Assembly (NCBI GenBank): GCA_951213105.1
Contig: OX578136.1
Span: forward strand, 72,584,730-72,648,729
Length of the DNA: 64,000 bases
From: Amaurobius ferox
Taxonomy: Eukaryota; Arthropoda; Arachnida; Araneae; Amaurobiidae
Direction of reading: 5' to 3'
The translations under genes were made by a program, and so were the position numbers. The notes beneath the pieces were generated by a model. That model worked only from the letters and a program-made list of their open reading frames with translations. It had not been told where the DNA came from and ran no database searches. Each line of letters begins with the position of its first letter. Within the stretch, counting starts at the first letter, position 1. Positions 1 through 11,008 of the stretch are shown here, piece after piece.

Positions 1-115
1 TTCGATTGTGTTTGAAAACAATAGGCTCCCAGTATTCACGGATTGTGATTTTTGTGCCAAATTTTGTTCGAATCGGTCCATTCGTTCGTCAGTTATGGTC
101 TCCACAGGCTCACTG

Positions 116-150
<35 letters not shown>

Positions 151-316
151 CTGTCACACACACACATACTTTCACACACACACACAGACATCACCTCAAA
201 AATGTTTTATTCGTGATCAGGGATGCTTGAAACGTTCTCTCCTTCGAAAACTCGAATTCGAATTTTCGACCCCGACACAATATTTTCCTCATACATTATG
301 TATATAAGGAAAGTAA
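1..316 (-). mobile_element. Family X repeat, copy 1 (cut by window start)
   Basis: This is a 5' portion of a dispersed non-autonomous repeat, read on the minus strand. Its 5' end near 316 carries the family hairpin (GGAAAG next to TATATACATAATGTAT). Next come the CGAAAATTCGA-type block, an embedded (CA)n tract, and a block matching 17640-17760 and 25860-25980. The small reading frame that overlaps it is just translated repeat. The rest of the copy lies outside the window. Confidence 0.7.
117..187. repeat. (CA)n/(TA)n compound microsatellite inside X copy 1
   Basis: CA dinucleotides are interrupted by a short TA run near 140-150 and by two small interruptions. The tract occupies the same relative place as the (TG)n tract of the other X copies, so it is part of the element. 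Confidence 0.9.
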
Positions 317-1439
317 AAATTGAAAATAGTTATATTCAATAACCAATCGAAAGTGAATTATCATTCAAGCCTATATGAGTTAATACACTCTAAGAAATTA
401 TAAATCAGGACGGGGATATGACCTCTCACTTCCAAAAGTCAATTATAGTCAATGTTGCAGGAACTTTATTTGACGCTTGATGCTCATTAATATTGACTGA
501 GCACTTTTTCCTATATAAAATATCGATGAAGGCACCAATAGGGAATGACATTTGCAAAAATGACGCTGATGTAGATAGTAAAAGATTAATTTGATAATAC
601 CTTTAAAATAAGTATCAAAACCAAGTTCAAACATTAATTAAAATGCAAAATCATAACTTAGGGTGAATATCACTGTGAACATAATATATTGAGTAAGAAA
701 CAAAGATAAAATGAAGTGAAACGAAGAAAACAATATTTTTTGGAATCTGAATGAGCGATCGTCATCAAATTACTACGAAAACGTTCAATCAAACCACTGT
801 AAAGCAAACAAATAAATAAGACTACGTAAAAAAAAGGAACACTACCCAGTTCTATGTATTGGTGAATGTGGAATATTTGTCGAGTATTTTTAGCGGCGTC
901 ATTTAATTGCATCTGCTTGCTTCAGAATCTCCTGGAGCAGCTTATTTCCATAAAGAAAGAAGCCAATGAATTTGCTAAATAAACATAACATAATATATGC
1001 TGGAAATCTGCCAACTTACGTAAAGACTCTTAGTACTAGATTAGTCACGATCAAAGAAAACAGGGAAAAGTCCTATTAAAAGCCGAATAATGTCCACCAA
1101 CATCTCTAGGTCGTTTGTTCCAGAAGATGGAGATTATCTCCATGGAGTTTCATTCCCTGTATTTAAGAATCTTAGAATGGAAGAACACCAAATTTTTCGA
1201 ATTGTGGGCCACGGCTATTTTTTTAAATAATTGGGGTGGGGGCAGGTTGTAATATCTGAAACTTACTTATAAAATGCAAAAAAGTAATAAAATTCCAAAA
1301 TATAATAAAAATAATTCTTTACAATAAAAATGTATATAATAAACATATTAAGCGACCCATATCAAATAAACGAATCAATGAAACTTAGTACCAGAAAACT
1401 ATTTCTTCTTTTGAATTTTATATAGGTGTGGCTGAAAAT
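317..1439. other. AT-rich unassigned DNA
   Basis: I see no gene. The short open frames here have no coding character. Positions 1040-1215 resemble 6185-6340 loosely (shared patches such as CAACATCTC and TTTCAT), which hints at an old, decayed repeat pair. Confidence 0.5.
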
Positions 1440-1682
1440 ATTTGCTTCTAATTACTAAAATTTTGAGGTGAATTTTTGATGTCTGTGTGTATGTACACGT
1501 ATATATGTGTGTGCGTGAAGACTATTTATAACGAACAAATGAAAAGTTGCTAATGGAATTTGGCACGAAATTTACAATCAGTGAATACTGGAAGAATGAA
1601 TTTTATACTCAAATGTTTAGAAGATCTCTAAATTTTCGAATGAAATTCTGCAAAAATCATCAAAATGCTACCCACATAATCG

Positions 1683-1696
1683 TTGGTGAACTTTGT
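1683..1696. repeat. Target-site duplication, left copy
   Basis: TTGGTGAACTTTGT, identical to 2086-2099. The pair brackets the SINE exactly. Confidence 0.85.
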
Positions 1697-2085
1697 TGTT
1701 GTTGTTGAGACCCAGACCGTCCGATCTACCAGAAAGGTGTAAAGTAACCGCTTGGACGGCCGGGAAGTGCCACCCAATTTAGAACGGAACCCAGTGGGGG
1801 AGGCATCCACAGGGACCGTACCATCCTTCCCCTACCACCAACCTCTCAGAAAGACTTACGGAATCCACATGTTTAACGTGATCGTACTCCGCATGAACAC
1901 GGAGGCAGTTGTGGCAACGTGCAAATCCAGCGCGCAAACCACCGGGTTACCGCACCCGAAATGTGCCAACAGCACGCGGTGTTCCCAGGTGGTCACCCAC
2001 GCAAGTACTAACCGCGCCCGATGCTGCTTGATTTCGGTGATCTAACGAGAACCGGTGCTTTCGGCACGGTAAGGCCGTTTTGTCA
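1697..2085 (-). mobile_element. Full-length 5S-rRNA-derived SINE (SINE3 type)
   Basis: On the minus strand the element runs from a 5S rRNA-like head (2083 to 1965) through a GC-rich body of roughly 240 bp to a (CAA)n tail at 1697-1707. Perfect 14-bp direct repeats flank it, the usual trace of LINE-assisted target-primed insertion. SINE3-class elements are defined by a 5S-derived RNA polymerase III promoter, and both the head and the tail are present, so the copy looks complete. The body ends ...GGACGGTCTGGGTCT, which recurs at 20872-20890. It encodes no protein; the open frame on the opposite strand is incidental. Confidence 0.85.
1965..2083 (-). pseudogene. 5S rRNA-like head with internal Pol III promoter
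   Basis: Read on the minus strand, this segment aligns along its whole length with arthropod 5S rRNA. Diagnostic stretches are AGCACCGGTTCTCGTTAGAT, ATCACCGAAATCAAGCAGCA, GGGCGCGGTTAGTACTTG and GACCACCTGGGAACACCGCG. Box A-like (near 2030) and box C-like (near 1990) regions look preserved. Changes from the usual sequence, such as CGTTAGATC for CGTCCGATC and TGCGTGGG for TGGATGGG, argue against a working ribosomal 5S gene. Together with the attached body and tail, they mark it as the SINE's promoter module. Confidence 0.85.
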
Positions 2086-2099
2086 TTGGTGAACTTTGT
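2086..2099. repeat. Target-site duplication, right copy
   Basis: TTGGTGAACTTTGT, identical to 1683-1696. Confidence 0.85.
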
Positions 2100-2732
2100 G
2101 ACTCATTTAGCAAAATATCGTCATCTTGGTAATATTTCGCCCCAAATTGGCGAAAATATCGTCAAAATTGCAAAAACTTAAACTAACGAAAACTTAAACT
2201 AACGGCGTTAAACTAACGAAAATGATAATAAATTGACAACAAACTATTAAAATACTTTAATATATGGACGAAAGTGCTTATAGTGGATGCTATCAATATT
2301 GTTTATTGTCAATTAAGAGTTGTATGAAGCATAAGTGAATTAGGTACTTTAAGATAGTTTTATCCGGATGTTGCCATCCGGAAAAGCGCCAAATATACAA
2401 TTCAACATTAAAAACTTTGCATCGTAGATCTTACACATCATTTATTCACTGTGAAAGAAGTAAATTCATTTCATTATACAATAATGAAAGTCATGTGCCG
2501 CCCACATAATATTTCTATTCCAAGTATATATACAGGTGATTTATTTATCCCACATTACAAGAGCATTATAAGAATTAAGATAGATCTGCTTTTATGGTGA
2601 GTGCTAGTGATGATGCGGGGCATCTGCAGTCATTTGTGACTCATAAATAGGTTTCTTGTGGACAGACAAAAGCTGTTTATTTTTATTAACACTTTACAAC
2701 ATAGATGAAAAGTGTTTGTGACTTCGTTCATT

Positions 2733-2752
2733 CTGTCTGTCTGTCTGTCCGT
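2733..2752. repeat. (CTGT)n tract in Z copy A left arm
   Basis: A short CTGT run ends in CCGTTAG. Its reverse complement sits at the matching place in the right arm (about 5429-5456). Confidence 0.8.
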
Positions 2753-3086
2753 TAGAACGATAACTGCGGTAAAAATAACTTTATCAAAATGAACTTTCAA
2801 TATGTTGTTCAGGCGATCTGTGGGACCTATGGGAATATAAATGAATAATATCACCCAATTAATTTTGGATTGAACCCGGGTTGAAAAAATGAAACACATC
2901 GAACCTTATGGGACCTAATTTTTCAAACAATTTTTAAGCGAATTTAAAATTCACAAATTGCTCCCAAAGTTTTATGACATATTCAAGTTATCCCATAAAA
3001 TATATAAAAAGAATTTCAGCAAAATATATTTGGTAGTTTTTTAAATAAAAATTAAAATATTAATTACACCCTTTATATAAAGAGAT

Positions 3087-3123
3087 CACGTGACCATTAT
3101 ATGAATCATGAAGAGATCACGTG
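3087..3123. promoter_or_regulatory. Paired CACGTG (E-box) palindromes, Z copy A left arm
   Basis: CACGTG occurs at 3087-3092 and 3118-3123, each in a GATCACGTGACC context. The mirrored pair in the right arm is at 5066-5071 and 5090-5095. CACGTG is the bHLH E-box core; any function here is inference. Confidence 0.45.
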
Positions 3124-3645
3124 ACCCACTTCAAAATAAAATATGTCATCCACCTTGTGTCAAAATCGTGATTTCCAAAATTCTTTTTAATTTATATTCA
3201 CTGTTGTATCCGTCCTAAAACCGCTTTATTTTTGCTTAAATTCTGTGCATATGTATTCTAAAACAGAGCAATTACAATATATTTGAGTTTAAATGATCAT
3301 CAAACTTTGATTTTTTCTACAAAGAAACCTAATTTTCACTTATGGAGAATGTAAACAGATAAGGCTGTAAGATGAGGTATATAAGAATTACTGAATTTCT
3401 TTAACGCAAAATTATTTTGTTCTGAAGTATGCAATATAGATGATATAAATGAAATATTCATTGATTTTACATAGAGAAACAGATGACTTAATGGCAGACT
3501 TGTTCGATGAAGTTTTATGCATAGAGTTAAATTACTTTCACCTCCATGGTTTTAAGTTTTTAAATAGAATAAATTACTGTAGGATATACTTATGGATGAA
3601 ATATTTACTGCTTTTATACAGAGAGCCAGGCGATTTATATTTCGA

Positions 3646-3653
3646 TGACGTCA
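3646..3653. promoter_or_regulatory. TGACGTCA (CRE-type palindrome) in Z copy A
   Basis: A perfect TGACGTCA lies in the left arm. The mirrored site in the right arm (near 4539) is also TGACGTCA. The same site is seen in Z copy B (near 23390) and Z copy C (near 33350). Any role in expression is unproven. Confidence 0.4.
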
Positions 3654-3850
3654 TTTGAATCACGTTCGCTTTTTTTTCGATGAAGTTTTAAATTTTCAAA
3701 TATAATTAATTATTGCAGTATTGCGATAATTTAAGAAATATTACCACTGGATGTATCGTATTTTAGAAATGCTTAAATGAAATTTGAGTTGGAAAGTGTT
3801 TCATAATCAATGCTTTATGCATGATTGTTTTTTCTTGTTATAGACATAAT

Positions 3851-4204
3851 GCACTGACAAAAAATTGCAACCCAGCTATGTTCTTCCCTCTCATTTTGCG
3901 TCTTGCAATTTGGTTCTTAAATGTACATTTTGTGTGTAATCTGTTTATGTTACAGTAACTTTTATTTTCGCTTCGATTTGTTCATATTAAGTTACCTCAT
4001 TCTGCAAAGTTTTGCGTAAATCGAAGAAAATTGAATATTCATATTAGGTTAAAAATACATAAACATGCGTATTTTTCAATAAAATAACAGCTATCGACTT
4101 TTATTGTATCGATACATTTTTCCTTTAAATCTAATTTGAAATTAATTGGTTGAGTAATTTTGAATATATTGCAACATAGGCCAATATACTCATGCGCATA
4201 ATTA
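3851..4204. other. Central loop of Z copy A
   Basis: This is non-inverted AT-rich sequence between the two arms. It shares no obvious similarity with the loop of Z copy C (about 33700-33930). No open frame of note is present. Confidence 0.55.
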
Positions 4205-5501
4205 ACAAGAAAGATCAATCATACTTAAAGCATTGATTATGAAACACTTTCCAACTTCAATGCAATTTTATTTAAACAAGTCTAAAATGCAGTACATTCC
4301 TCGATAATATTTTAAAACTTGTCACAATACTACATTAATTTATTATATTTGAAAACTTAAACCTTCATTGAAAAAAATGAACTTCATTCAAATGACGGCA
4401 TTGAAATATAAATTGCCTGGTTTAAACATCTCTAAAATGCGATACATTCCTCGGTAATATTTTTAAAACTATTATAATACTACGATAATTTATTATATTT
4501 GAAAACTTCATCGAAAACAACTGAAATTAATTCAAATGACGTCATAGAAAAAATAACACGCCTGGATCTCTCTATAAAAACAGCATTTCATTCATAACAT
4601 TTTCCCATTCATTTCATTCATCACAATACTAAATAATTTATTTTATTTAAAAATTAAGACCATTGAGCTACAAGTAATTAAACTCTATGCTTAAAACTTC
4701 ATCGAAAAAAATCGTCCTTCTCTTTGTAAAATCAATGAATATTTCATTCATATCAGCTATGCAGACTCTATGTGCTAAATAATTTTGTGTTAAAGAAATA
4801 CAGCAATTCTAATACAACTTATTCTACAAATTTTGCTGTTTACATTTTACATACGTGAAAAATAGGCTTCGTTGTAGAAATGATCAAATTTGGGTGATCC
4901 TTTAAACTCAAATATATTGTAATTGCGTTGTTTCAGTATATAGATGAATAGAATTTAAGCAAAAATAAAGTGGTTTTAGGACGGATACAACACTCAATAT
5001 GAATTAAAAGAATTTAAAAAATCACGATTTTGAGACAAGATGGATGCCATATTTTTTAAGTGGGTCACGTGATCTTTTCATATCATCGTCACGTGATCGC
5101 TTCATATAAGAGGTGTAATTATTATTTTAATTTTTATTCAAAAAACTACTGAATATATTTCGCTGAATTTCTTTATATATTTTACGGAACAATTTGAATA
5201 TCACCTAAAATTTTCGAAACAATTTATGAATTTTAAATCCGCTTAAACATTTTTGAAAAATTAGATCCCATAGAGCTCAATGTATTTCATTTTTTCAACC
5301 CAGGTTCAATCCAAAACTAATTGGGTGACATTATTCATTTATATTCCCATAGGTCCTACAGACCGTTTGAACAACATACTAATATTTCATTTTGATTAAG
5401 TCATTTTTACGGCAGTTACCGTGCTAACGGACAGACAGGCAGACCGACAGACAGAATGAACAAAGTCATAAACACTTTTCAACTTTGTTGTAAAGTGTTA
5501 A

Positions 5502-5782
5502 AAATAGGGTGACATATCGAGACGGACTAGAAGTCTGCGCGGGTCAAAATGTTATACTTTCAACCGGCCCTAACCGACAGAACTAGTGCTAAAACTCTGC
5601 CCGATGCCGAAGTAATTTACAGAGTAGAACCCGAGCCCAAAGAAATTTACGGATGTAGAACCCGAATAATTTGTTTTTCACGTGTGTTACAAATCCGAAT
5701 TTGTGAATTATTTGTACAAAGAATTAAGATTAAAGATATTTTAAAGACTATCGTTACATTGCAGAAATTAACACTATAATTT

Positions 5783-5815
<33 letters not shown>

Positions 5816-6423
5816 ACTCTATTAAAATTTATAAGACCGTGGGTCAGGCCCGAGTCCTTGCAGATCTCTAAGGGCGACAACAGTCAGGGCAGATGGAAAA
5901 ATGTTAAAATGCGATGTTTCAAATGAAGCAACCAGCGTCACTCAAAATGTGTAGATTTATAATTTTGTCTAAAAGTGTTTTGGCTCAAAATTATTTTCTA
6001 TAATTTGAAGATTAAAAATATAATTTTTTTCCTGAATGGAAATAATAAAAAAGTTAATATTCTTAAAACCCCAGAAACACACAAAATAAACATAGAGTTG
6101 TCCGAAAGTATACTAGATATAGTATACCGAAAGTACACTAGGTGAAAATATACTAAGAAAAGGCGCTTAATTCAACTACTTGAATAATCACGATCATGGG
6201 AGACATGAAGATGCTCTAATTAAGGACTGCTACCCATCAACATCTCAAGACAATTAACGTTCCTGTTTACTTTCAGATGCACATTGTCTTTACAATGAAT
6301 TTCATGCACAGTATTTGGAATGGCTATATAAAAGTTCGGCTATATATAAGAAGATCAGCTATATATAATCGAAGATCGATTATATAAAAGATCATTTTTC
6401 GAAAACGTACGGTCTACAACAAA
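5502..6423. other. Unassigned DNA with a (TG)n tract
   Basis: Positions 5520-5690 are richer in GC than their surroundings and contain a two-fold motif (ATTTAC...GTAGAACCCGA at about 5610-5640 and 5643-5670). A 76-codon open frame overlaps this stretch but resembles no family I know. A (TG)n microsatellite lies at about 5786-5814. Nothing in 5900-6423 supports a gene. Confidence 0.4.
5786..5814. repeat. (TG)n microsatellite
   Basis: An uninterrupted TG run of about 14 repeats. Confidence 0.9.
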
Positions 6424-6794
6424 GAAAACCTGATGTGAGCAGCACGTAACTTTCCCTACCTTTAAATTAACTTCTCTTTATTATTCGATAATTCAACAAA
6501 TTGAGTTTATTTGCGCAAAATAACACGGATAATTATTTTAAATTATACTGAATTTACTCTTGTAAATCAATTTTAGTTTTCATTTGATAACTGGACATAT
6601 TTTCAAAGGCGACGTAGCAAAATTGCGCAAAAACTAAAATATGTTAAGAACGGCTAGTCCTAGAGTACTGAGATTGGTCTTATTCTTTTTATCGTTTAAA
6701 ATTACGTATAAAACAGGAATTTAAATGATACATTTGAACATACGTAAACTTTCATAATAGATTTTGACGATTTTTGCGAGCCGTTTCACAAGTT

Positions 6795-6799
6795 CTTTT
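6795..6799. repeat. 5-bp target duplication, left copy
   Basis: CTTTT immediately precedes TGTGAGACC. The same five bases follow the insertion at 7718-7722. Confidence 0.65.
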
Positions 6800-7717
6800 T
6801 GTGAGACCATAAAGAGATCCCACACTAAGTGCTGTGTTATTAGTGAGACAGCTTTATGTCAGTAAATTTATTGTGTCTGAAACGTCAAACAATACCCCAG
6901 TCTCGATGACGCCTGTGTTTACGACAAGTGAACTCAAAGGTCAGAGGAACTCATAAATTTAGGGGCATCGAGACAGAGGGGTCGAACGAACTCTTAAAAT
7001 AATGTAAAGAACGACATTGGATAACAGACTATCCAATTCAGATGAAGCTTGTAGAGTTACCCTTAAGGTCGCAAATGAGAGCAAAGTGGGAGTGACAGTC
7101 CGGAGGCGAAGAGAGCCACAACCTGTGACATAAGAACAAGATGAAGAGACTTGGAAAAAAAATGTTAGAGATTAACAGCTCGAAATCAAGGAGCACAAAA
7201 CTTAGAAAGATGTGTCGACTACGAGAAGGACATAAGTACGAGTGTCGAGCCAGCAGTACAATAGGATTGTGGAATTACGTGTGGTGAATAAGTACTTGGA
7301 GTCTATTCCAGTAATATGATCGGCGAAGTACCTGGTGGTGATAAAGTACAAGACAGATTTGAAGATATGTGTTCCTCAAATATTGACAGGTTATCAGGAT
7401 ACTTTAGGCATTTTAATACTGGTTTCACACGCTATTTTCCTAAATAATTAATAAGCAGAGTATTTATTTTAATTGAGTATTTAAGTATGTTATGTGTTAA
7501 TAAATGTTTATTGTTGAAGTTAAAATGGTGAAGTCAATTTAGTATTATAATAATTAATTATTATTTTACAGAACTCGCGCGAAAGATAAATAATTGGAGG
7601 ATTAATAGCGGCACAACAAAGCAAAGTACAGTAATAAATGAGTCCACTAATACGAGCAATTTACGACCATGTCAAAATGCGCCAAGCATTAATAAATATT
7701 TTTATTTTGTTACCACA
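6800..7717. mobile_element. Probable solo LTR, 918 bp
   Basis: The insertion begins TGTGAGACC and ends GTTACCACA, fitting the TG...CA termini of retroviral-type LTRs. CTTTT repeats flank it directly and the host Y element is interrupted precisely at them. Composition is less AT-rich than the neighbours over about 6900-7380. AATAAA occurs at 7499-7504 and 7691-7696. No gag or pol coding sequence and no second LTR are visible, so a solo LTR left by recombination is the simplest reading. The superfamily is not determined, and orientation is suggested (plus) only by the AATAAA positions. Confidence 0.65.
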
Positions 7718-7722
7718 CTTTT
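7718..7722. repeat. 5-bp target duplication, right copy
   Basis: CTTTT immediately follows ACCACA and matches 6795-6799. Confidence 0.65.
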
Positions 7723-7848
7723 ATCTAGAATTATACCAAAATCTAATCAGCACCAGGGTCATCCACAAGTCACTTACCTATAAAAAAAATTCAGTAAAAT
7801 ACAATTCGGTGCATTAGTTTTTGAGTTAGAGTGGATACATACATTGCA

Positions 7849-7883
7849 CACACACACACACACAAAAAAACACGCACGGACGC

Positions 7884-7931
<48 letters not shown>

Positions 7932-7959
7932 ACACACACACACACATACACGCACACAC

Positions 7960-8000
<41 letters not shown>
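7849..8000. repeat. Long imperfect (CA)n microsatellite inside Y copy 1
   Basis: About 150 bp of CA repeats with scattered G interruptions. It lies where other Y copies carry shorter (CA/TG)n tracts. All reading frames through it are repeat artefacts. Confidence 0.9.
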
Positions 8001-8003
<3 letters not shown>

Positions 8004-8299
8004 TTCAAGCTAAAAATAGTTTTTTTTTCGTGATCTAGATATCTCGAAACGTGTAGATCCGTCGAAAACTCGGGTTGCGATTTTGGACATAATTCTAATA
8101 TCTTCCCTATGCATTACCATGTATTTCAGAGAAAGTAAAATGTACTCACCGTTCGATTTCCAAAAACCGTAAACCAATTTTTTACTGAATAGCGCTTTTC
8201 TGTACCGTTCCGAAAATGCATATGTAGCAAGAACACTTGCTGTGCCACACGTTCGTGAACTTAAGCGGTATTATACTGAACAACAGACATCAAATTTGC

Positions 8300-9135
8300 A
8301 AATCTGATGAGGGCAGCAGATGACTTTCCTTGCAGACTCATATTCATGTTCTCTTTGTTTCTTCAATAATTCATTAAATTGAGTTTAATTGCACGAAAAA
8401 AGAGCCACAATTATGTCAAATTAAGCTGAATTTGCACTTTAAATTCAATTTTCGTTTTCGTTTGGTAACTGGGTTTATTCTCAAAGGTGGCGTGGCGCAA
8501 ATGCGAAAAAAACTAAAATATCTCGAGAACGCCCATTCCTAGAATAATGGGATTGGTCTTATTCTTTTCATCGTCAGAAATTACGTTTAAAAAAGGCATT
8601 TAATTGATATATGTCATCATACGTAGTCTTTTATTTTTAGATTTAAAGATTTCTGCGGGCCATTTCTCCAAAAAAGGTATATTCCTATTTTCCGAATCAT
8701 AAAAAATATAAACAGCACCAGGTTAACTTATAAGTGATTTATCTACCAAATTTTTGGAAATTTGGTCCATTAGTTTTTCAACTAGAGGGAATACAGCAAT
8801 TTATGAGGATCATTTCGCAAAAAGAAAGGCAGGTTATTTTATCCCGAATCGTACCAAAATCTAATCAGCATCAAGGTCACCCACAATGGACTTACCTACC
8901 AAATTTTACGGATTTCAATCAATTAGTTTTTCAGTTAGAGTGGATACAATATCTGAACAGACAGACAGATAGACAGACAGATAGACAGACACACACACAG
9001 ACGTCAAGCAAAAATTAGTTTCTTCGTATTCTACAGGTAAAATAGTATAGATCCGTCGAAAAATCGAATTGCTCTTTTCGAGACGATTCCAATACTTTCT
9101 CCATACATTGCCATGTATTACCGATGCAATAAAAG
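8300..9135 (-). mobile_element. Family Y repeat, copy 2
   Basis: A near-complete minus-strand copy: 3' end near 8300 (AATCTGATGAGGGCAGCAGA), 5' end near 9135. It contains two tandem versions of an internal block of about 165 bp (CAAAATCTAATCAGCA... and related), also doubled in the Y copies at 21401 and 28109. The microsatellite here is (ACAG/ATAG)n. Confidence 0.65.
8955..8998. repeat. (ACAG/ATAG)n then (AC)n tract in Y copy 2
   Basis: A tetranucleotide run passes into AC repeats at the usual microsatellite position of the family. Confidence 0.85.
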
Positions 9136-10551
9136 AAGGTTGAACTTTGTACATACGAGGATACAATATCTAATTTTCTATCCACAAAGTACGTCCATAT
9201 GGGCCCCCTCCGGATTCTGTAGGCAATAGGCATCTGATAGTTATCGATTGAAATAATTATACTAAATTTAATTCAGTATTCGCCTAATTACTTGATGAGA
9301 TATTGTGACTCAGACTTACATATACAGAGATGAGTGAAAAATGGTGTATTAGTATTTAGGGATCTGCAAAACAAATACTACATTCATGAAAATCTAAATT
9401 TTCGATACGAATTTTTTAATCGAATTGTCGACCTCATTCACACATAACACGATATGTATTGACTGTAAGTGTATAATTTACGGAAAAAACAAAACGGAAA
9501 ATATATTTCGATAGGGATTAATGTCTTCTACAAATATCGATATTTAAAATTTTCTTTACGGGCTGTCTTCATAGTTATTTTGGCACTAAATTCAAAATCT
9601 TCAAGGACAACCCCCACTGATCATTACATATTCGTATTATTTCCTATTCGGCTGTAATCATGGAGGTGGTTTCATCTCTAACTCTAGGAGCTGAATATAG
9701 TTTATTTTTTAAGGCATTAATAAATATTATAAATTTTTATTAAATCTCATCTCCAAGGTTTATTTATTAAGGTTTATTTATTAAGTCTCAAAGCCATCGG
9801 CCTGAGATTATAAGCACAAAAATAACAAACATGATCAAACTTTGAGAGTTTATTTTTCCAGATTCAAGTGTTTGAAAAACAGATTTCAGATTTGGATTCA
9901 GCATGGTTTAAATACTACACCTGAGTCTTTTCAACTCTCATGGTTGCAGTTAGTGCTCTGATATACTCACACTGCCCTTTTAAAGAAGAGATTTCAGATT
10001 TTCAATTTTCATTTCGATTTTTTTCATTTCATTTCGAGTTTTACTTCGAAATAAATACCACTATTATTTTTCTTATTTTTCAAATTTGAAATAAGCACTA
10101 AGTCAACTCATAAGTCATCTATATGATAAATCATATGAATATCAAACGGATTGTTTATAAGCATAGTTTAAGTTTAGTTTGCGGTTTTAAGACTTCTAAA
10201 TATACAGGCTGAGGCAGTCGCCATTTTGACTCCAACCGGTCAGGTCTGTCAGTTTTCGTCTGCCTATACAGAACAAAAAGTGCACATCAATATAAAATCT
10301 AAAGAAATAGGCAATAGATTTCACTTGAATTATAGCAGAAAATAGGATCGTCTTAGTAGCTTAACGACAATCTTTCGGCATTTAAGTAGTCGAATATGGG
10401 TGGTTTGATTCAATACTTCTCAATATATTTTCAATATTTTTTACAATACTTTTACGAAATTTAATAACTTATAAGGATCAAACTCATTTATAACTAACTT
10501 CAACGCACCGGTGAGGGATTTTCTTGACGCCTCTTGTTTGTTATAAAAATT
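9136..10551. other. AT-rich unassigned DNA
   Basis: No gene seen. A 17-bp direct duplication (AGGTTTATTTATTAA) lies at about 9757-9785. No convincing splice-bounded coding segment is visible. Confidence 0.45.
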
Positions 10552-10610
10552 ATGGCTATTAAATGCAAAATATCTAAATGAAAATTAGATATTTTGCATT
10601 TAATAGCCAT
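10552..10610. repeat. Perfect 26-bp inverted repeat with 7-nt loop
   Basis: The arms 10552-10577 and 10585-10610 are exact reverse complements around the loop ATGAAAA. Pairing stops abruptly on the outside. It could be a hairpin RNA, a MITE remnant or a recent templated inversion; the sequence does not decide. Confidence 0.9.
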
Positions 10611-10840
10611 GATGTATATAACAACGCTTTAAAATGCCATACCTTTAAACCGTGGAATTCTCTTGAAGCTAAAGTTTTTGAATGGTTTCAGAGGTACACG
10701 TTTTGTTCCAGAACGTCGTTATTGTACGAACGTCATCACTGTCGGTAAGTCATCACTACCGGTACGTCATCAGTGGTATCATCAGACACACGTCATTACT
10801 GCTCTTTTTACAGAGTCGATTTGAAAATCCAAGGGTTCTG

Positions 10841-11008
10841 CAGCACTAATAACATCAAGACCTGTAGTACCAGTAACAACTAGATCATAAGCACTAATAA
10901 CAGCTAGGCCTGAAGCACTAATAACAGCTAGACCTGAATCACTATTAACAACTAGACCTGAAGCACTAATAACAACGGGGCCTCAAGCACTAATATCAGA
11001 TGATCCCC
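10841..11008. repeat. 24-bp minisatellite, seven units
   Basis: Seven contiguous 24-nt units start at 10841, 10865, 10889, 10913, 10937, 10961 and 10985. The core is AGCACTAATAACAGCTAGAC. Every unit is exactly 24 nt, so the plus-strand frame repeats an eight-residue motif (ALITARPE and variants). One stop codon (10888-10890) interrupts this frame; from 10891 it stays open to 11097. No start codon precedes it. Confidence 0.8.

Larger units (their letters stand above)
1440..2515 (+). mobile_element. Family X repeat, copy 2, interrupted by a SINE
   Basis: The left part (1440-1682) matches the post-microsatellite block of other X copies. The right part (2100-2515) matches 21050-21400, including the CCATCCGG...AAGCGCCA block and the 3' end GAAAGTCATGTGCCGCCCACAT. 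The 5' hairpin is missing, so this copy is 5'-truncated. A 5S-derived SINE lies between 1683 and 2099. Confidence 0.65.
2686..5501. mobile_element. Long foldback element, family Z, copy A (complete)
   Basis: The left arm (about 2686-3850) and right arm (about 4205-5501) are diverged reverse complements. The outer ends read TTAACACTTTACAACA on each strand. Both arms carry, from outside in, a (CTGT/ACAG)n patch, the sequence around CCCATAGGT, two CACGTG sites, and subrepeats containing ATCTCTAAAATGCGATACAT (for example near 4429). The roughly 350-bp centre is not inverted and encodes nothing recognisable. The layout resembles foldback (FB-like) elements, but no transposase is present and no target duplication is clear. 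Confidence 0.75.
6424..8137 (-). mobile_element. Family Y repeat, copy 1, split by an LTR-like insertion
   Basis: On the minus strand the 5' end lies near 8137 (GGAAAG-like hairpin remnant and CGAAAACTCG block). A long (TG)n tract and the 'aatggaccgaattt' type block follow, and after the insertion the 3' portion runs to about 6424. The block at 6640-6690 matches 8515-8580 and 28255-28320. Removing 6800-7717 plus one CTTTT restores a continuous Y sequence equivalent to 28560-28620. Confidence 0.7.

Noticed and set aside
1752..2045. 97-codon open frame with good amino-acid diversity
   Set aside because: It is antisense to the 5S-derived SINE; the GC-rich body explains the composition.
1965..2083. 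Functional 5S rRNA gene
   Set aside because: Diagnostic bases have changed, it is a single copy, and it is fused to a SINE body with a tail and target duplications.
7774..8038. Several open frames on both strands (poly-HT, poly-VC)
   Set aside because: They are translations of a (CA)n microsatellite.
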